The translations under genes and the position numbers were made by a program. A stretch of DNA of 64,000 nucleotides from Heligmosomoides polygyrus polygyrus. Lineage: Eukaryota > Nematoda > Chromadorea > Rhabditida > Heligmosomidae. Location of the stretch: contig OX377202.1 of NCBI GenBank assembly GCA_947396885.1, forward strand, positions 19,902,001 to 19,966,000. Reading direction: 5' to 3'. Shown here one piece after another: positions 53,263 through 63,694 of the stretch. Every line of letters begins with the position of its first letter. The first letter of the stretch is position 1. The notes under the pieces are model-generated. The model was not told the origin of the DNA and searched no databases. It was given only the letters and a program-made list of their open reading frames with translations.

Positions 53263-53520
53263 CTTAAATAGATGTTTCTTTCATGGAATGATTTTTTGAC
53301 TTATAAATACATGTGAATTTTGTTAACCTGGCGACAAATGTTAGAGAACTCAACATTATAAAATTACCACTTAATTGAAGAAATTTCATAATTTTGTATT
53401 ATAAAACATTCACAAGTAAGAATGCCAAGTTTTGGAGCATTTTTACCTAACAAAGTGCTCCGCGTAGTTGCATTCAGCATATCCCATACCTCTCGTATTT
53501 TAAGACAGCGAATAACTCAC

Positions 53521-53627
53521 CATTGAATATTGGGCTGAGGGCTACCGCTGCACATGCACTCGAACAACAACGAGCCGTCTGGCTTACGAAGAAGTGACGG
53601 TGGAGCTTCGAAGAATGGTGCGTACAT
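53521..53627 (-). CDS. Ig I-set muscle-type protein, upstream exon
   Basis: 35 codons plus TG: MYAPFFEAPPSLLRKPDGSL, then LFECMCSGSPQPNIQ, then the split Trp; donor GTGAGT at 53520-53515. The B-strand Cys lies in 'FECMCSGSPQPNIQW'. The acceptor CTCTTACAG at 53628 is plausible, but the same frame stays open upstream to about 53697 (DEKNWKVSKISQKLLQ), so the exon may be longer. Earlier exons were not found in the window. 'KPDGSLLFEC' and the tandem exon structure fit nematode sarcomeric Ig proteins such as DIM-1, which attach thick or thin filaments at the muscle cell membrane; the exact orthologue is uncertain. Confidence 0.88.
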
Positions 53628-53774
53628 CTGTAAGAGCTTCTGTGATATCTTCGACACCTTCCAATTTTTTTCATCAACGGACAGCGAAAATATTTAAAGA
53701 AAAAAGAAACGAAAAGCAATAAGAATGATATGTACACCTACAAAAGAATAAGGTTAGTTTCTGTGGCGATAGGA

Positions 53775-53912
53775 GCTAGCGTTCTCTTCTACAGGATGTC
53801 GTGGAAGTGATTCGAATCGCATTTGGTCTACTAATCACTTGGTCAGCAGATTAACAAGTCAGTGTTTTATCCATGCCGGGGAAGTCTGGCACCAAGTTAT
53901 CGACCCCGGAAA
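53775..53912 (-). mobile_element. SINE-1 body fragment
   Basis: From CTACAGGATGTCGTGGAAG to GACCCCGGAAAG; head and tail missing. Confidence 0.75.
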
Positions 53913-54249
53913 GTTTATTAATTTATATATACGTGGAAATGCACTCAAAAACAACACAAAACGAAAAACAAATCAGAACACTGAGAACATCAAGAACAGA
54001 ACCAGTGCTAGCATGATTAGTGAATCATTGTGATCAAAGAAAACGAAGTACTAAGGAACTTCTTTCAGATACCTGTCAATAATCGTTTTATATTGCCTTA
54101 AGGAATTCGGAAGCGCAAATTTTTTCGTTAATTTTAGGAATTCAGTGCTTGCTCTGTTTGTGAAGAAAGTAAATCTGATATTACTATTAGCTCTAAGAAT
54201 TCGGATTTTTCATGGGCCACTGGCCCTCTGGTGTTGGAATAAGAAACTG

Positions 54250-54790
54250 AATAGAAGTCATTTAAAGAAACACCCACAGTTTATCATCTTATAAATCGTG
54301 ACTAAACCATATTTTTTCCTGCGACAGGCGAGAGAGCGTAAATTAAAGAGTTTATTTCTGTCAGATGCCAAGGGGATGCTATTGTAGTCATATCCATGTA
54401 CTCTTATCCAGAGCTTTCTTGTAAAACTGTTTTGTACCGCTTCCAATCTCGCGATTTCTCGCTTGGTATTAGGACTAAACAAAGTAATACCATACTCTAG
54501 TATAGGCCTCACATAGGTCTTGTATGTACGTAATAAGTGTACTACTGAACTCGTTCTTAGAGATTTAAAAATATTATGCACAACTCTTTCAGCTCTCTTT
54601 GCCGTATATTCGCAATGCTCTCTGAAGGAAAGCTTATTGTCTAAAACGAAACCTAAGTCACGCAATGAAACTGTGCTATTGAGTTCTACTCCACCAAGTC
54701 TATAGGTATTTCTGTTATATTGCTGTCCTAGATGAAAGCTTTGGTTTTTTCCCTTGATAACGGAAGGTCCCACATTGTTGACCAATCCGC
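54250..54790 (-). pseudogene. CR1-type RT, C-terminal part
   Basis: The 175-codon minus frame (54785-54258) reads VSLRDLGFVLDNKLSFREHC, AKRAERVVHNIFKSLRTSSV, LLRTYKTYVRPILEYGITLF and EAVQNSFTRKLW, the CR1 post-palm region. No palm. It is the most intact CR1 copy here and close to the 20525 copy (KLSFR-x-HCE). Confidence 0.88.
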
Positions 54791-54889
54791 AACTGCGTTA
54801 ATTGCAGTTTGGAGAGCAACGTGGTCGTCCTCCTCAACAATGAACAATGTATTCTGGATGCTCTCTGTAGTTGTTGACTAGCTGTTCAC

Positions 54890-55000
54890 CACAGAATTGA
54901 AGGCTTGCTTTGCCTACGCGGGATCCGAGCCGAGAACTCCAAACTGGAGTACACGCGCCAGCCGTCGCCTCCTCCAACTGCGCTACTTCACGCCCACCAT
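54890..55000 (-). mobile_element. SINE-1-like head
   Basis: On the minus strand GAAGTAGCGCAGTTGGAGGA (A box) and GGCTCGGATCCCGCG. Body missing. The sequence between boxes differs from typical SINE-1 (GTACTCCAGTTTGGAGTTC). Confidence 0.65.
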
Positions 55001-55321
55001 GATGGTAAAGACATCGAACAAAAAATATCAAAAAGTTTTAGTGTCTCGATTAGTCAACTTTCTTTACATAAACTTTCTGTCATCTTCCAGTTACTTATCT
55101 CATTATGAAGAGTGTTACAATCGTTACCAAAACAGAAATGGAGGCCAAGGACCATATTGAAAAAATTATTCGGAAATTTAAATTTTTTAATACTAGATGT
55201 GGTGCCAGAACGAAAGAGCGTTCAGAAAAAAGGTCGGAAGCTCCGACGATTCGATTTTTATTATCACAACGTACACCGGCAGTTATCCGACATTGAACAT
55301 CTGTCCTATGCGAGGGCACCT

Positions 55322-55515
55322 CTTGACACAGTCAAAGGAGGCAACTGCTGTCGCATGCACTCCAGTTCAGTGTTCTTGCTTCGGATTTCCCGAGAACAGT
55401 GGCCACAGTGGTCACCGCAAGTCATTGCACAGGCTAAATACCTACTCAAATTACTTCTGTGACATTCAGCTGGTATAGAGTGCATGGCGCATTCCCGAAA
55501 TGGGATAGGAGGGGC
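55322..55515 (+). mobile_element. SINE-1-like copy, deleted centre
   Basis: Head AGGAGGCAACTGCTGTCGCA, then CACCGCAAGTCATTGCACAG, then ATGGCGCATTCCCGAAATGG. The central GAATTGGTACC block is deleted. Confidence 0.7.
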
Positions 55516-55547
55516 ACTTAAATCTAGTTTAAGCTCTCTGCTCCGAA

Positions 55548-55588
55548 GAAGGCGGCAAAGCTAAGGGTAAACTGCTGAGCAAAGCTAA
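55548..55588 (+). ncRNA. very decayed hammerhead-like motif
   Basis: GCTCCGAAGAAGGCGG ... GTAAACTGCTGAGC keeps only the outline of the PLE-tail motif. Confidence 0.25.
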
Positions 55589-55707
55589 CTCAATAAACTA
55601 AATATCGTATAGGATGACAGTATTCTACTGTCTCTTTTCCGGAGACATTATCCTGTGTGCGTATTCGATTTGCTTTTCTATATGCATACTGCTTGTTAAT
55701 TGGAACA

Positions 55708-55957
55708 AGTGTAGTACAGTCGGAGGAGGCGCTGGCTCTGAAGTGCACGTCGAATCGATCCATGGCTTTGTTTGCTCCGCTGGTCCATCCAAGGCTCCTC
55801 CAGGACGAGTGAGTTGACACCAAGCTTATCTAGGAAGGATAAAACGCGGCGTTCACATCGGCTGTGCTCTTAATATAGGCCGATTCGACACACGAATTGC
55901 TTATATCTCGCAGAAGTGGAATGTATGGCGTATACCAAAAACAGAGTGACTAACGTC
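55708..55957 (+). mobile_element. SINE-1 variant, diverged
   Basis: TACAGTCGGAGGAGGCGCTG head, GGAAGGATAAAACGCGGCG and CGCAGAAGTGGAATGTATGG. The B-box area is replaced. Confidence 0.72.
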
Positions 55958-56079
55958 GTTTGTTTTCTCATGCTTGAAGGCTTACAGAAGTATGTCGAAA
56001 GACCAATTCCAAACGATTTTTTTTTCAATATCAAGCGAGGTCAATCATCGAAATCACCCGGCAAGTCAACCATGGGCGG

Positions 56080-56525
56080 AAGCCGAATAAAAATATGTGT
56101 TGGAAAAAGGACCGTGCGATGGTGCTTCGCGACATTTCGTTGTGGAGATTTCAAGTTTGCCCGAAAGGAAAGGGGGATATTGTACGACATCTGGTGTGGC
56201 TTACCTTATGTCATGCAAAGAATGTGGGGAGGAGTACATAGGGGAAACGGGCAGACCCCTTGTATAAGGGTTAAGGAGCATTTGGATGGCCTTATAAAAG
56301 GCAACGTCCTGACTCCTTAGGGGAAACACAGAATCCGCTGCCATGCAGGCGTCATGCTGCAGGTGCCCACGTCCATCTTTGCCCAAGAAATCTCGGCACG
56401 CAGGACACTCGAGGAGCTCTGGATCACAGCTAGGAATCGTGGGATCGACCGGAAGGAAGAGCGTCTAACGGTAACCCAAGAACTAGCACCCTTCTTACAA
56501 GGAAAGGTTCCCAACTCATGGTGAG
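56080..56525 (+). pseudogene. PLE GIY-YIG endonuclease, C-terminal fragment
   Basis: Mixed frames give a GIY-YIG core around 56180-56275 (CHAKNVG then YIGETGRPLCIRVKEHLDGL, with one frame change). In one frame come RCHAGVMLQVPTSIFAQEIS, ARRTLEELWITARNRGIDRK and EERLTVTQELAPF to a stop near 56521. It matches the 8018-8215 region of the first PLE. The RT part is missing. Confidence 0.8.
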
Positions 56526-56599
56526 CTTTTGCGATGCTATTTTGGCAGGATGTAGAGTCCTTTGAGTGGAGTCCAGAACCACAGTTAGTTTTTGCTGAT
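56498..56599 (+). repeat. PLE tail arm, inverted copy at 57747-57847
   Basis: CAAGGAAAGGTTCCCAACTC and CAGAACCACAGTTAGTTTTT pair with the opposed copy 1.2 kb away; only a few mismatches are visible. Confidence 0.8.
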
Positions 56600-56844
56600 C
56601 TCTCCTTTAGAGACCTGACTCTCCTCTTGCGCCTTCATATGTGCTCTTTTTTCAAATGTGCATATCCGTACCACCACCATATCATACTGTATCACCAACG
56701 ATACCGTAATTGCACACAAATACGCTCATCTTACTGCTGAGTATTATGAGTATTACGAACCTGGCCATATCGGTACATAAGTGCACTGAAGACACCTCAC
56801 CTAAACATGTTGTCGGCCGACTATTTTCCACCTTCATACCGGAT

Positions 56845-56958
56845 TTCGCTTCTCCGACAAGACAGAAATTGCGGTTGCAGATGTCATAAAAGGACTCCTC
56901 CTAGACGCCATTTATGGAGATATCGACTCTCAGGAAGAAGAGGCGGTTCAAATGAGAG
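56845..56958 (+). CDS. candidate exon of unknown gene
   Basis: One frame reads FRFSDKTEIAVADVIKGLLL then DAIYGDIDSQEEEAVQMR and meets a weak donor GTAGCA. Codon choice looks protein-like. No domain is recognised and the 5' limit is unknown. If it joins the next exon directly, the frame there becomes DYKPDLPTVPRSGVSAAS and stops. Confidence 0.3.
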
Positions 56959-57079
56959 GTAGCAGGTTAGAGGCCAACCGGAATATGTTACATGAGCAGA
57001 GATGGCATATTGAAAGTAGGTAACTGGGATAAAATATTATTCAAAAAAGGAACCTCCCGTGACTTTTCTTTTGATTGCA

Positions 57080-57268
57080 GATTATAAGCCAGATCTACCG
57101 ACAGTTCCACGCTCCGGTGTTTCGGCCGCGTCTGCCATACGCGAGAGTGCCAGCTGATTACGTTGATGTTCACCCAGGACTCTTCTCTACACCAGCAGGC
57201 TACGCGTTCAACGAAGAAGAAGTGGTCGTTCCTTGCCAGGGAGAAGATTCTTCCTCACTGGCTTCTGT
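57080..57268 (+). CDS. candidate penultimate exon of unknown gene
   Basis: A strong acceptor (CTTTTGATTGCAG) opens a frame of 63 codons: IISQIYRQFHAPVFRPRLPY, ARVPADYVDVHPGLFSTPAG and YAFNEEEVVVPCQGEDSSSL, then AS. A 47-bp intron (GTAAGG...TTGTTTCAG, 57269-57315) leads to SFVH and a stop at 57328-57330, after which AATAAA stands at about 57350. A second frame in the same exon is also open for 24 codons. The product is not recognised. Confidence 0.4.
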
Positions 57269-57315
57269 AAGGTGCTGCTGGTATGACAAGCGCTAGTGTT
57301 TTACTTGTTTCAGAG

Positions 57316-57330
57316 TTTTGTACACTAGCT
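57316..57330 (+). CDS. candidate last exon of unknown gene
   Basis: AGT TTT GTA CAC TAG in phase with the previous exon; poly(A)-type AATAAA follows within 25 bp. It depends on the 47-bp intron being real. Confidence 0.3.
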
Positions 57331-57574
57331 GTTGACTAAAAGGGAGATAATAAATATAGGATTCTTAATTTAATAATATATAAGACGTTTTATTCCCAGA
57401 GAAACGATATAGTGCAGATATGAATAGCTAAACAACTAGCACATATTAAGGAGCAAATAGACAGCCTTGGTTTGTTGTAAGCATCTAAAATTGCCTCTTG
57501 TAATCATGAGAATCGCCTAAAATTGTCTCCTGTGATCATGAGAAAGCGTAATAATAACGAACTACATGATACGT

Positions 57575-57665
57575 GCAGAAAGAATGGCAGCACTCCGACT
57601 CGAACTGAGAAGTCCACCGGTGTGCTCCTACGAAGCGGCAGTGTTACCGGCTGCGCCACCGAAGC
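57575..57665 (-). repeat. tRNA-like fragment, type 3
   Basis: Minus strand: TGGCGCAGCCGGTAACACTG (A box fits TRGCNNAGYNGG) and, 50 bp on, AGTTCGAGTCGGAGTGCTG (B-box-like). It is distinct in sequence from SINE-1 and has no matching body. Confidence 0.45.
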
Positions 57666-57746
57666 ACACCTCTATGGGTGCCATAGAGTTTGATAACAGT
57701 TGCTCGCACGCCTTCAGGCCACCTTTTCAGGTCTTTAAAGAAGCGT

Positions 57747-57847
57747 TCAGCATAAACTAACTGTGGTTCTGGACTCCACTCACTGGGCCCTGCATCCTAC
57801 CAAAATAGCATCGCAAAAGCTCACCATGAGTTGGGAACCTTTCCTTG
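57747..57847 (-). repeat. PLE tail arm, inverted copy of 56498-56599
   Basis: The complement of this segment matches 56498-56599, so two PLE tails face each other around the candidate gene at 56.8-57.4 kb. Confidence 0.8.
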
Positions 57848-57849
57848 TT

Positions 57850-58948
57850 AGATCTCTGCGAGTATCGATCTACTTGATCAGATCTGCTGGGTATTTAAGT
57901 CGGGTGGTCCCATGCTGAAGCTCATTCACCGTCGTTGCGTCCAGCTACGGGTGAGCGATGGTCCTCGACGGGAACCACCTGTCAGGGCAGTCGTCCTCTG
58001 CAACTCCCATTTCTGATCCTGTGTCTATTTTCTCTAAGAGGATTACTCTGTAGGATGAAATGATGTTTGGGCGAATGGCATTGTGAATATTTCCGACCTT
58101 TCTAGACTCCGAAAAAGGCAAAGCTGTCGAAGCGTTAGCCGAATAATACAATCTTGGTCGATAGCTTATCAAGAACGTATCAGAATTAGACAACGTCATG
58201 CCAAGATTTATGGAAAGTCGAACCTGGGCAAAACAAGGTATGTAGCTACACAGGCGGATAAATTTTGCTTAAAGAGATTAACTATCGTGAATTCCGGTTG
58301 ATAAACCAGTGCCGCTAATAGATTCGTCCGAGTGTAATGGAGTACAGCCGTTGGTCCTGTAGGTTTAGCAATGCCGGTAGAGCAGTTCTGCCATCGCAAT
58401 TAGCTCAGTCTATTCCTGCGCATCATTGTGGCTATTGTGACTAATTTCTCTGATCAAGCAAAGGTGTTGGATAGCAGGCATTTGGTGCTTTACACCCTGC
58501 ACTCTATGTGACTGAACAGACTCGCTGGATCAGAGAACGCGAACTAGGCGTGAGGAAGCAGAAGTACGGAGATATAAAGGGAATCTTTTTTCGCCTGTAT
58601 CTTCACTGCAGACAGCCGTTAGAAAGTGTAACAAGGAAAGTGGAATGTCCACAAAGCTTGGATTAAGCCGAATGACGGGATTCAAGCACACAGCGCTTGC
58701 TTGGGCTATGGAACTCTAGAAGCAGTACGGTGATGCTGACATCCGTGTCCTAGGTACTAGCACAAGCAAATCAAGATACGGTTCTGGAAAACTTACACAG
58801 ATAGATGGTCGATCTCTTCCTACAGGTTATACTAAAAAAAGAGTTTTGTATTTTATAAAATAAAATGGTTTTTCGAACGTCCAAGGCATTTTTGTTGATT
58901 TTGCTTACAAAGCAACTGTGTCACAAGGATGTTACACGGATCTATTCA
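57850..58948. other. PLE tail remnant, otherwise unassigned
   Basis: A decayed ribozyme-like motif at 58105-58140 (GACU, CCGAAAA, AGGC...GUC, GAAGCGUU, AGCC) and ATAATACAATCTTGG downstream resemble the end of the 8.4 kb PLE. No gene was recognised. Confidence 0.35.
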
Positions 58949-59054
58949 TAAAGGATAAAGGATGGTGTTAATCGATCTCTTTTGAGGTGCGCCACGCACT
59001 CGACTTTTATCGGATGTCGTGGAGTCATTTTGAATGTGTATTTGGCCTATAGGA
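58949..59054 (-). mobile_element. SINE-1 copy, part 1 (interrupted)
   Basis: Minus-strand tail and body up to GTGTATTTGGCC; it continues after 59339, being split by another SINE. Confidence 0.88.
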
Positions 59055-59338
59055 GTGCGTGCAGCGCAGTCGGAGGAGGCGCCGGCTGTCGAGGGCACCC
59101 GATACCAGGTTCCCGGTTCGGATTTCCCGCCCAAGCCAACCAAGCTTCCATCCCTCCCGGGTCGGCGAATTGGTACCAGACTTGTCTGGGAAGGATAAAG
59201 CGCTGACTTGTTCATCGGCTGGCCACCGCAAGTCATTGCATCTCCAAACACGCTTTCAAATCGCCTCCGCGACATCCCGTAGAAGTGGAATGCGTGGCGC
59301 ATCCCAAATGGCATTGAGCAACGCCGTCCTTTTTCCTT
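59055..59338 (+). mobile_element. SINE-1 inserted into another SINE-1
   Basis: Complete plus copy (284 bp) from GTGCGTGCAGCGCAGTCGG to CCTTTTTCCTT. Flanked by perfect 16-bp duplications TATTTGGCCTATAGGA (59039-59054, 59339-59354). Confidence 0.95.
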
Positions 59339-59354
59339 TATTTGGCCTATAGGA

Positions 59355-59545
59355 TTATCTTCCGTGATAAAGTGATATAACCCTTATTGTTAGTGCTTTA
59401 TCCTTTCCATACAAGTCGGGTACCGATTCACCGACTCCGGAGAGATGGAAGGCTTGGTTGGCTAGGGCGGGAAATCCTACCCGGTAACCTGGAATCGGAT
59501 GCACGCTACAGCCGGCGGCGGCTCCTATGACTGCTCTACCCCTCT
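59355..59545 (-). mobile_element. SINE-1 copy, part 2 (interrupted)
   Basis: Continues the minus copy from CTTTATCCTTTCCATACAAG to the tRNA-like head (GACTGCTCTACCCC). Confidence 0.85.
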
Positions 59546-59974
59546 GATCTATGCAAAAGCTATAAATAGGTCCATCCAATTATTTTGTAACCCAGAGCTT
59601 TTGAGAACACGTTTAACAATACCAATACCGAGATTTCAAAAGAAGGGCACGGAAACCATGACAGCTTTACCCCCCGTAGCTACAGCAAATCCTTCTGCCT
59701 TCTAAGGATAACAAAGCAGAAATTTCTTGATATGATATAGATCGCGCCATGAATTTAAACCTTTAGGGATGGCGCCATTTATCCGTTTAGTGCGTTCTGA
59801 TGTTCGGTTGATTGTTAGCTTAATTTTCATATAAATTTTTATAACCGACGAATGAACATATCATGCGTCTGGTTGCTTGATGAAAAATTAATTTGAGCGC
59901 GCCAATTTCAATTTCCTGCGTTTTCTGAGTCTCCTTCAAAATTTCTAATCAAGGAAAATGATAGAACGATGCCA
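59546..59974. other. no recognised gene
   Basis: AT-rich. ATCGCGCCATGAATT at 59742 resembles the box of the foldback families, without arms. Confidence 0.3.
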
Positions 59975-60235
59975 ACCTTGTTTCGGATGCGTCACGCATT
60001 ATATGCTCTTCTATGGGAAATCGTGGTGGCAAATGATTTCGTGTTTGGGCTATATATTGTCTTGCGCAGACTCTCAATGAAAAAATAGTGCTTTGTCCTT
60101 CTTGTGTAAGTCCAGTCATCCGACTTCAGAAGAATGGAAAGCCTTGTCGGTTGGAGCGGGACTCGAACCATGAATCAATTCGAAGGGTCTGCGTCACTTG
60201 ACGCCTCCTTCCAATGCGTTACACGACTTGCAATC
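59975..60235 (-). mobile_element. SINE-1 variant copy
   Basis: GGATGCGTCACGCATTATAT to GCGTTACACGAC. Its B-box region (complement of GAGCGGGACTCGAACCAT) is closer to a true tRNA B box than other copies. Confidence 0.78.
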
Positions 60236-60289
60236 GCTTCAAGGCTTCAAATCTGGTAGCTGCACCATTTCTTTGTCAAGGAAATGTTA

Positions 60290-61175
60290 GGGTGGCCCAC
60301 GCGGAATGTCGCATACATTATGACCTTCTTTTCACAGTTATTCGCATCGATTGTGAGCTCCCTTAGGGTTAGTTTTTGCAGCGTTTCATTTCCTGCTTTT
60401 ACTTCATTATTCATCCATCCGTTTCTGAAATTACTGCCCTCTGACTACAATGAACCAGAAAATGATTGTGCTGGCGTGCCTGCTATACGACTTCAAATTG
60501 AAGAAATCCCCTGCGGAATCGCATCGTTCGTTGGTAGTTGCATTTGGCAAAGAATTCGTTTTCAAAAGACAATGCGCGCGGTGGTTTCAACGTTTCGCTG
60601 CAGGCAACAAAAGTCTTGAAGACGAATAGCACGGAAGACAGGCGCCTATTCTGGATAACAACCTTTCACGTACTGCCATTGAAGCTGACCCGACAGGATT
60701 GACTTGTGAGGTTGACTAGAGCTGGTCTGCTCCAAATCAGACTCCAAATCCTGCTCCGAATTTAAATCTAAATCGAGTTGACACGTCCTCTACCAACTTG
60801 CTGCATGCTCATGCGAGGGCTCATATCGCAAAAGTCGTCCAGAAGAAAACTGAGGAACTTGGCTGGACCGTTTTGCCTCATCCGCTCTACAGCTCCGACA
60901 TTGCCCCATCCGACTGCTACATACTCGGCTCGATACAGCACGCCTCTGCTGAGAAGAAGTTCGCCGACTACGACGAAATCCGGATTTGGGTGACCAATTT
61001 CCTCGATAAAATTTTCCACTCATTTCTTTGGAGACGGGATCCATTCTCTGCGTGTAAGGTTGTTGATAAGGTTGTCGATATTTGTGGAGGATATATCACC
61101 GAGTAAAGCTTGGTTTTAATTGCTTTTTATGAATTTAAGTTTTCGGCCCGAAGCGACATTCCGTGTGAGACACCC
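60290..61175 (+). mobile_element. mariner, internally deleted, complete ends
   Basis: TIRs GGGTGGCCCACGCGGAATGT and the complement (ACATTCCGTG then TGAGACACCC) are flanked by TA (60288-60289, 61176-61177). The HTH part starts MNQKMIVLACLLYDFKLKKS at 60450, with RWFQRFAAGNKSLEDE, then a stop. After a CTCCAAAT-rich stretch (60727-60777) comes the C-terminal part HAHARAHIAKVVQKKTEELG, YSSDIAPSDCYILGSIQHAS and FADYDEIRIWVTNFLDK, to a stop at 61104. The third Asp region is kept and the first is deleted. 886 bp. Confidence 0.9.
60727..60777. repeat. degenerate CTCCAAAT simple repeat at mariner deletion
   Basis: CTCCAAATC, CTCCAAATCC, CTCCGAATTT and AATCTAAATC in a row, exactly where the mariner's central domain is missing. 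Confidence 0.55.
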
Positions 61176-61689
61176 TAATAGTTTCTTGGCGAAATCTTCT
61201 TCTACATTTGAGAGATGGCAAAAATGCGTGTGACGACAAAAATCGAATCACGGATACTTTTCACTTCTATTTTTGATCACTCTGGCTTAATCAAAAATAT
61301 TTCAAGTTGAACTAAGTTGAACTTGTGCAGAATTTCACATTGCTCTCCATTTCTATCCGTCAATTTTGAACATTTTTAATAATGTGCCAAAATCCATCAG
61401 ACCTCTTCATCAATCGTGTCACGAATCATATGAGCGTATCTTCGGTACCAGTGCAACAGCTGATGACAAAAACACGATTATGCACTCTCGGTGTGAAGTC
61501 TACTCCATAATTAACGAAAATATGGAGGTTGTTGAGTCAAAAAACTCATTCAAACCGCAGCTACTCCTAGCCTTTATGCTCATAAGGTGGACATCCTCCT
61601 GGCTTGAGATTGCAGTTATTATAGTTGAAATTTTCTATACTACAAATAACCTTCAAAAAATAATAAAAAGAAGCAAATCGATTCCTGTA
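61176..61689. other. no recognised gene
   Basis: A 143-aa plus ORF (61366-61797) runs through here but its last third is SINE sequence. The first part has no recognised similarity. Confidence 0.3.
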
Positions 61690-61868
61690 GGGGATGTGGC
61701 ACTCTTTCCTCCATCGGAATATCATGGAGGCAATCTGAAGGCGTACTCAACTGATTACCCACTTGCTGTGGAAGAACAGGAGACTTATTTGATCTAAACG
61801 AGATCCGATCCAAGAAATTCGATTCAGGGAGCCTGCAACACCGACGACCTCCTCCGAAGCGCCCGACC
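61690..61868 (-). mobile_element. SINE-1 copy, strongly diverged
   Basis: GGGATGTGGCACTC, ATCATGGAGGCAATCTGAAG, CCACTTGCTGTGG and GACCTCCTCCGAAGCGCCC follow the SINE-1 order. Confidence 0.6.
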
Positions 61869-62995
61869 AAAATTGACGGTGAAATTAAAGATTCAGAAAA
61901 AAAGGCTCACTCAGCAAACCGTACGTACTCGATTTTAAAGCCTAATGTGATCAAATACATTTTGTTATTTATTTACTGAATTATTTATTTCAAGTAAGGA
62001 AACATTCGAGCAAGGAGAAGTGCAGGACGGGTGCATATCGCAGTCTACACTGTAAATAGACGATAAGATTTCTACCATATTTTGCATTAAAATAGGCTCA
62101 AAAACTAAACAGAAAAAAAACAGAAAATCCATCACATAATAAGCGCAAGGGGCGAGCGTTTTTCTACTTGTTTTATTATTGAACAGACTATATTGGTGCT
62201 GTTTGTGTTGCTGCAGTATTTTTGCCATCGTTAATTTGTTGCAATTTTTCTACGTTCAAAAATATATAAACAAAAAGTGAAATTGAAAATATTTAAAGAA
62301 AATGTTCCGTCATATGACAGCACTCCATCCAATAGGATAAATCCTTGCCAAACATTGTATCTGCTCAATTTATGAATTATCGAAAAAAAACCGAAACAAT
62401 TTTTGCAGAATAATCCAGAATGAGTAGAGTGACTGAATAAGGATTTTCGGGACGACATGTTGAAGGCAGAAGGAAGAGGGAGGACGGGCAAGCCGGGCTA
62501 TGCTGTTATTACAGCGCGCTGCAGTCTAAAACAATGCTAGACATCCCATTAGGCGGCGTCCTGCTAGCAGAGTCGGGTGTAGGCGAAGCGCCTTAGAGCC
62601 CTAAAAGCCCTTCTTCCAGCTGAGTTATTCTTGAGAAGCGGCTAGAGGACATATGTTGGTTAAAGGTGAACACGGGAGGAGTCGGCGACGACAACACGGC
62701 AACTGAGGGCGACTCCGCGTGCTCCTCTCGATCACCGAGCACCAACAACAGATGCTCCGGAACAGCTGTTATCCACGTGTACTCGACGGCTGTACCTCGT
62801 GTTGAGCAGTGAGAATCCCACGCAATCTTGCCAAGCTACCATTATATCGGTAATCGATAGTAGAGAAACGAGCTCGATATTTTTCGGTAAAGACAGGGAG
62901 CGCTCTCTGCCGACTGCTCCACAGGCACCACTCTTTATATGCATAACGCTGCAGCTAAACCCTTGCTATGAGCTTTGCTATGCTATGATAGGTTG
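61869..62995. other. no recognised gene
   Basis: AT-rich to 62490, then more mixed; short ORFs only. Confidence 0.3.
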
Positions 62996-63030
<35 letters not shown>

Positions 63031-63032
63031 TT
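62996..63032. repeat. (TTTA)n microsatellite
   Basis: About nine TTTA units, directly upstream of an RT fragment. Confidence 0.95.
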
Positions 63033-63033
63033 A

Positions 63034-63405
63034 TCAGAGATGTGAGGGCAGGCCTCCGCAGTTCCGAGCTTCGCCGACGTTCGAAGATCAGAAGCGCTGT
63101 CGAATGGACCAAGTTGTCGAAAATTAGGAGGGCCGGCCAAGTAATGCGATTCGCAACACCCGCTGGACGAGAGCCATCACAGACTGGATTCCGCGGGATG
63201 TCAATAGAACACCAGGACGCCCACCAACGTGTTGGTCAAACTTCTTCGTGAAAGTCCTGAACGACCGATACGATGCCGCTCTTCGTGTCCCTCGAGCGAG
63301 GAGGATCCATTGGATCATTCTGGCACGCGACAGGGACGAATGGAGACGCTGCTGGCGCCCGCTCGAGCAAGTCGATGATCAACGGGACGACAGATGATAC
63401 AGGTG
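63034..63405 (+). pseudogene. non-LTR RT C-terminal fragment
   Basis: Plus frames read [37 protein letters not shown], then in other frames [20 protein letters not shown] and [20 protein letters not shown], the tail of a nematode endonuclease-RT element distinct from the RTE copies. At least two frameshifts. No palm. Confidence 0.78.
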
Positions 63406-63587
63406 AAGTGACAATCAGACATGAGCGCAGCTGTACATTAGATAGGTATTGTCAGATAAACAAATGCCAGCTCTCATAAGCGTACAATCAAGGGCAATAG
63501 TGAACATTAACAACTAGCGTAGCTTCTTACGGACCAATAAGGACTTAAATAAACTCAAAACATGCTAACGACATCATTATTAGAATA

Positions 63588-63694
63588 GGGATAAAGAACA
63601 AAGGAAGGCGTTAGAACTTTTGGAACTTTTGGAATACGCATTCTACTTGTACGAGATGCCGTGCAGACCATTTAAATGCGTATTTGGCTGACAA
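63588..63694 (-). mobile_element. SINE-1 copy, tail and body part
   Basis: GGATAAAGAACAAAGGAAGG, GGAATACGCATTCTACTTGT and AAATGCGTATTTGGC. The last ~300 bases of the window after it show no feature. Confidence 0.7.

Noticed and set aside
56581..56640. Ribozyme-like motif on the minus strand after the 56 kb GIY-YIG
   Set aside because: Only loose outline (CUAAAGG, CAAAAAC); core bases are missing.
61366..61797. 143-aa ORF as a host gene
   Set aside because: Its last third is degenerate SINE sequence and no splice signals or family match support it.
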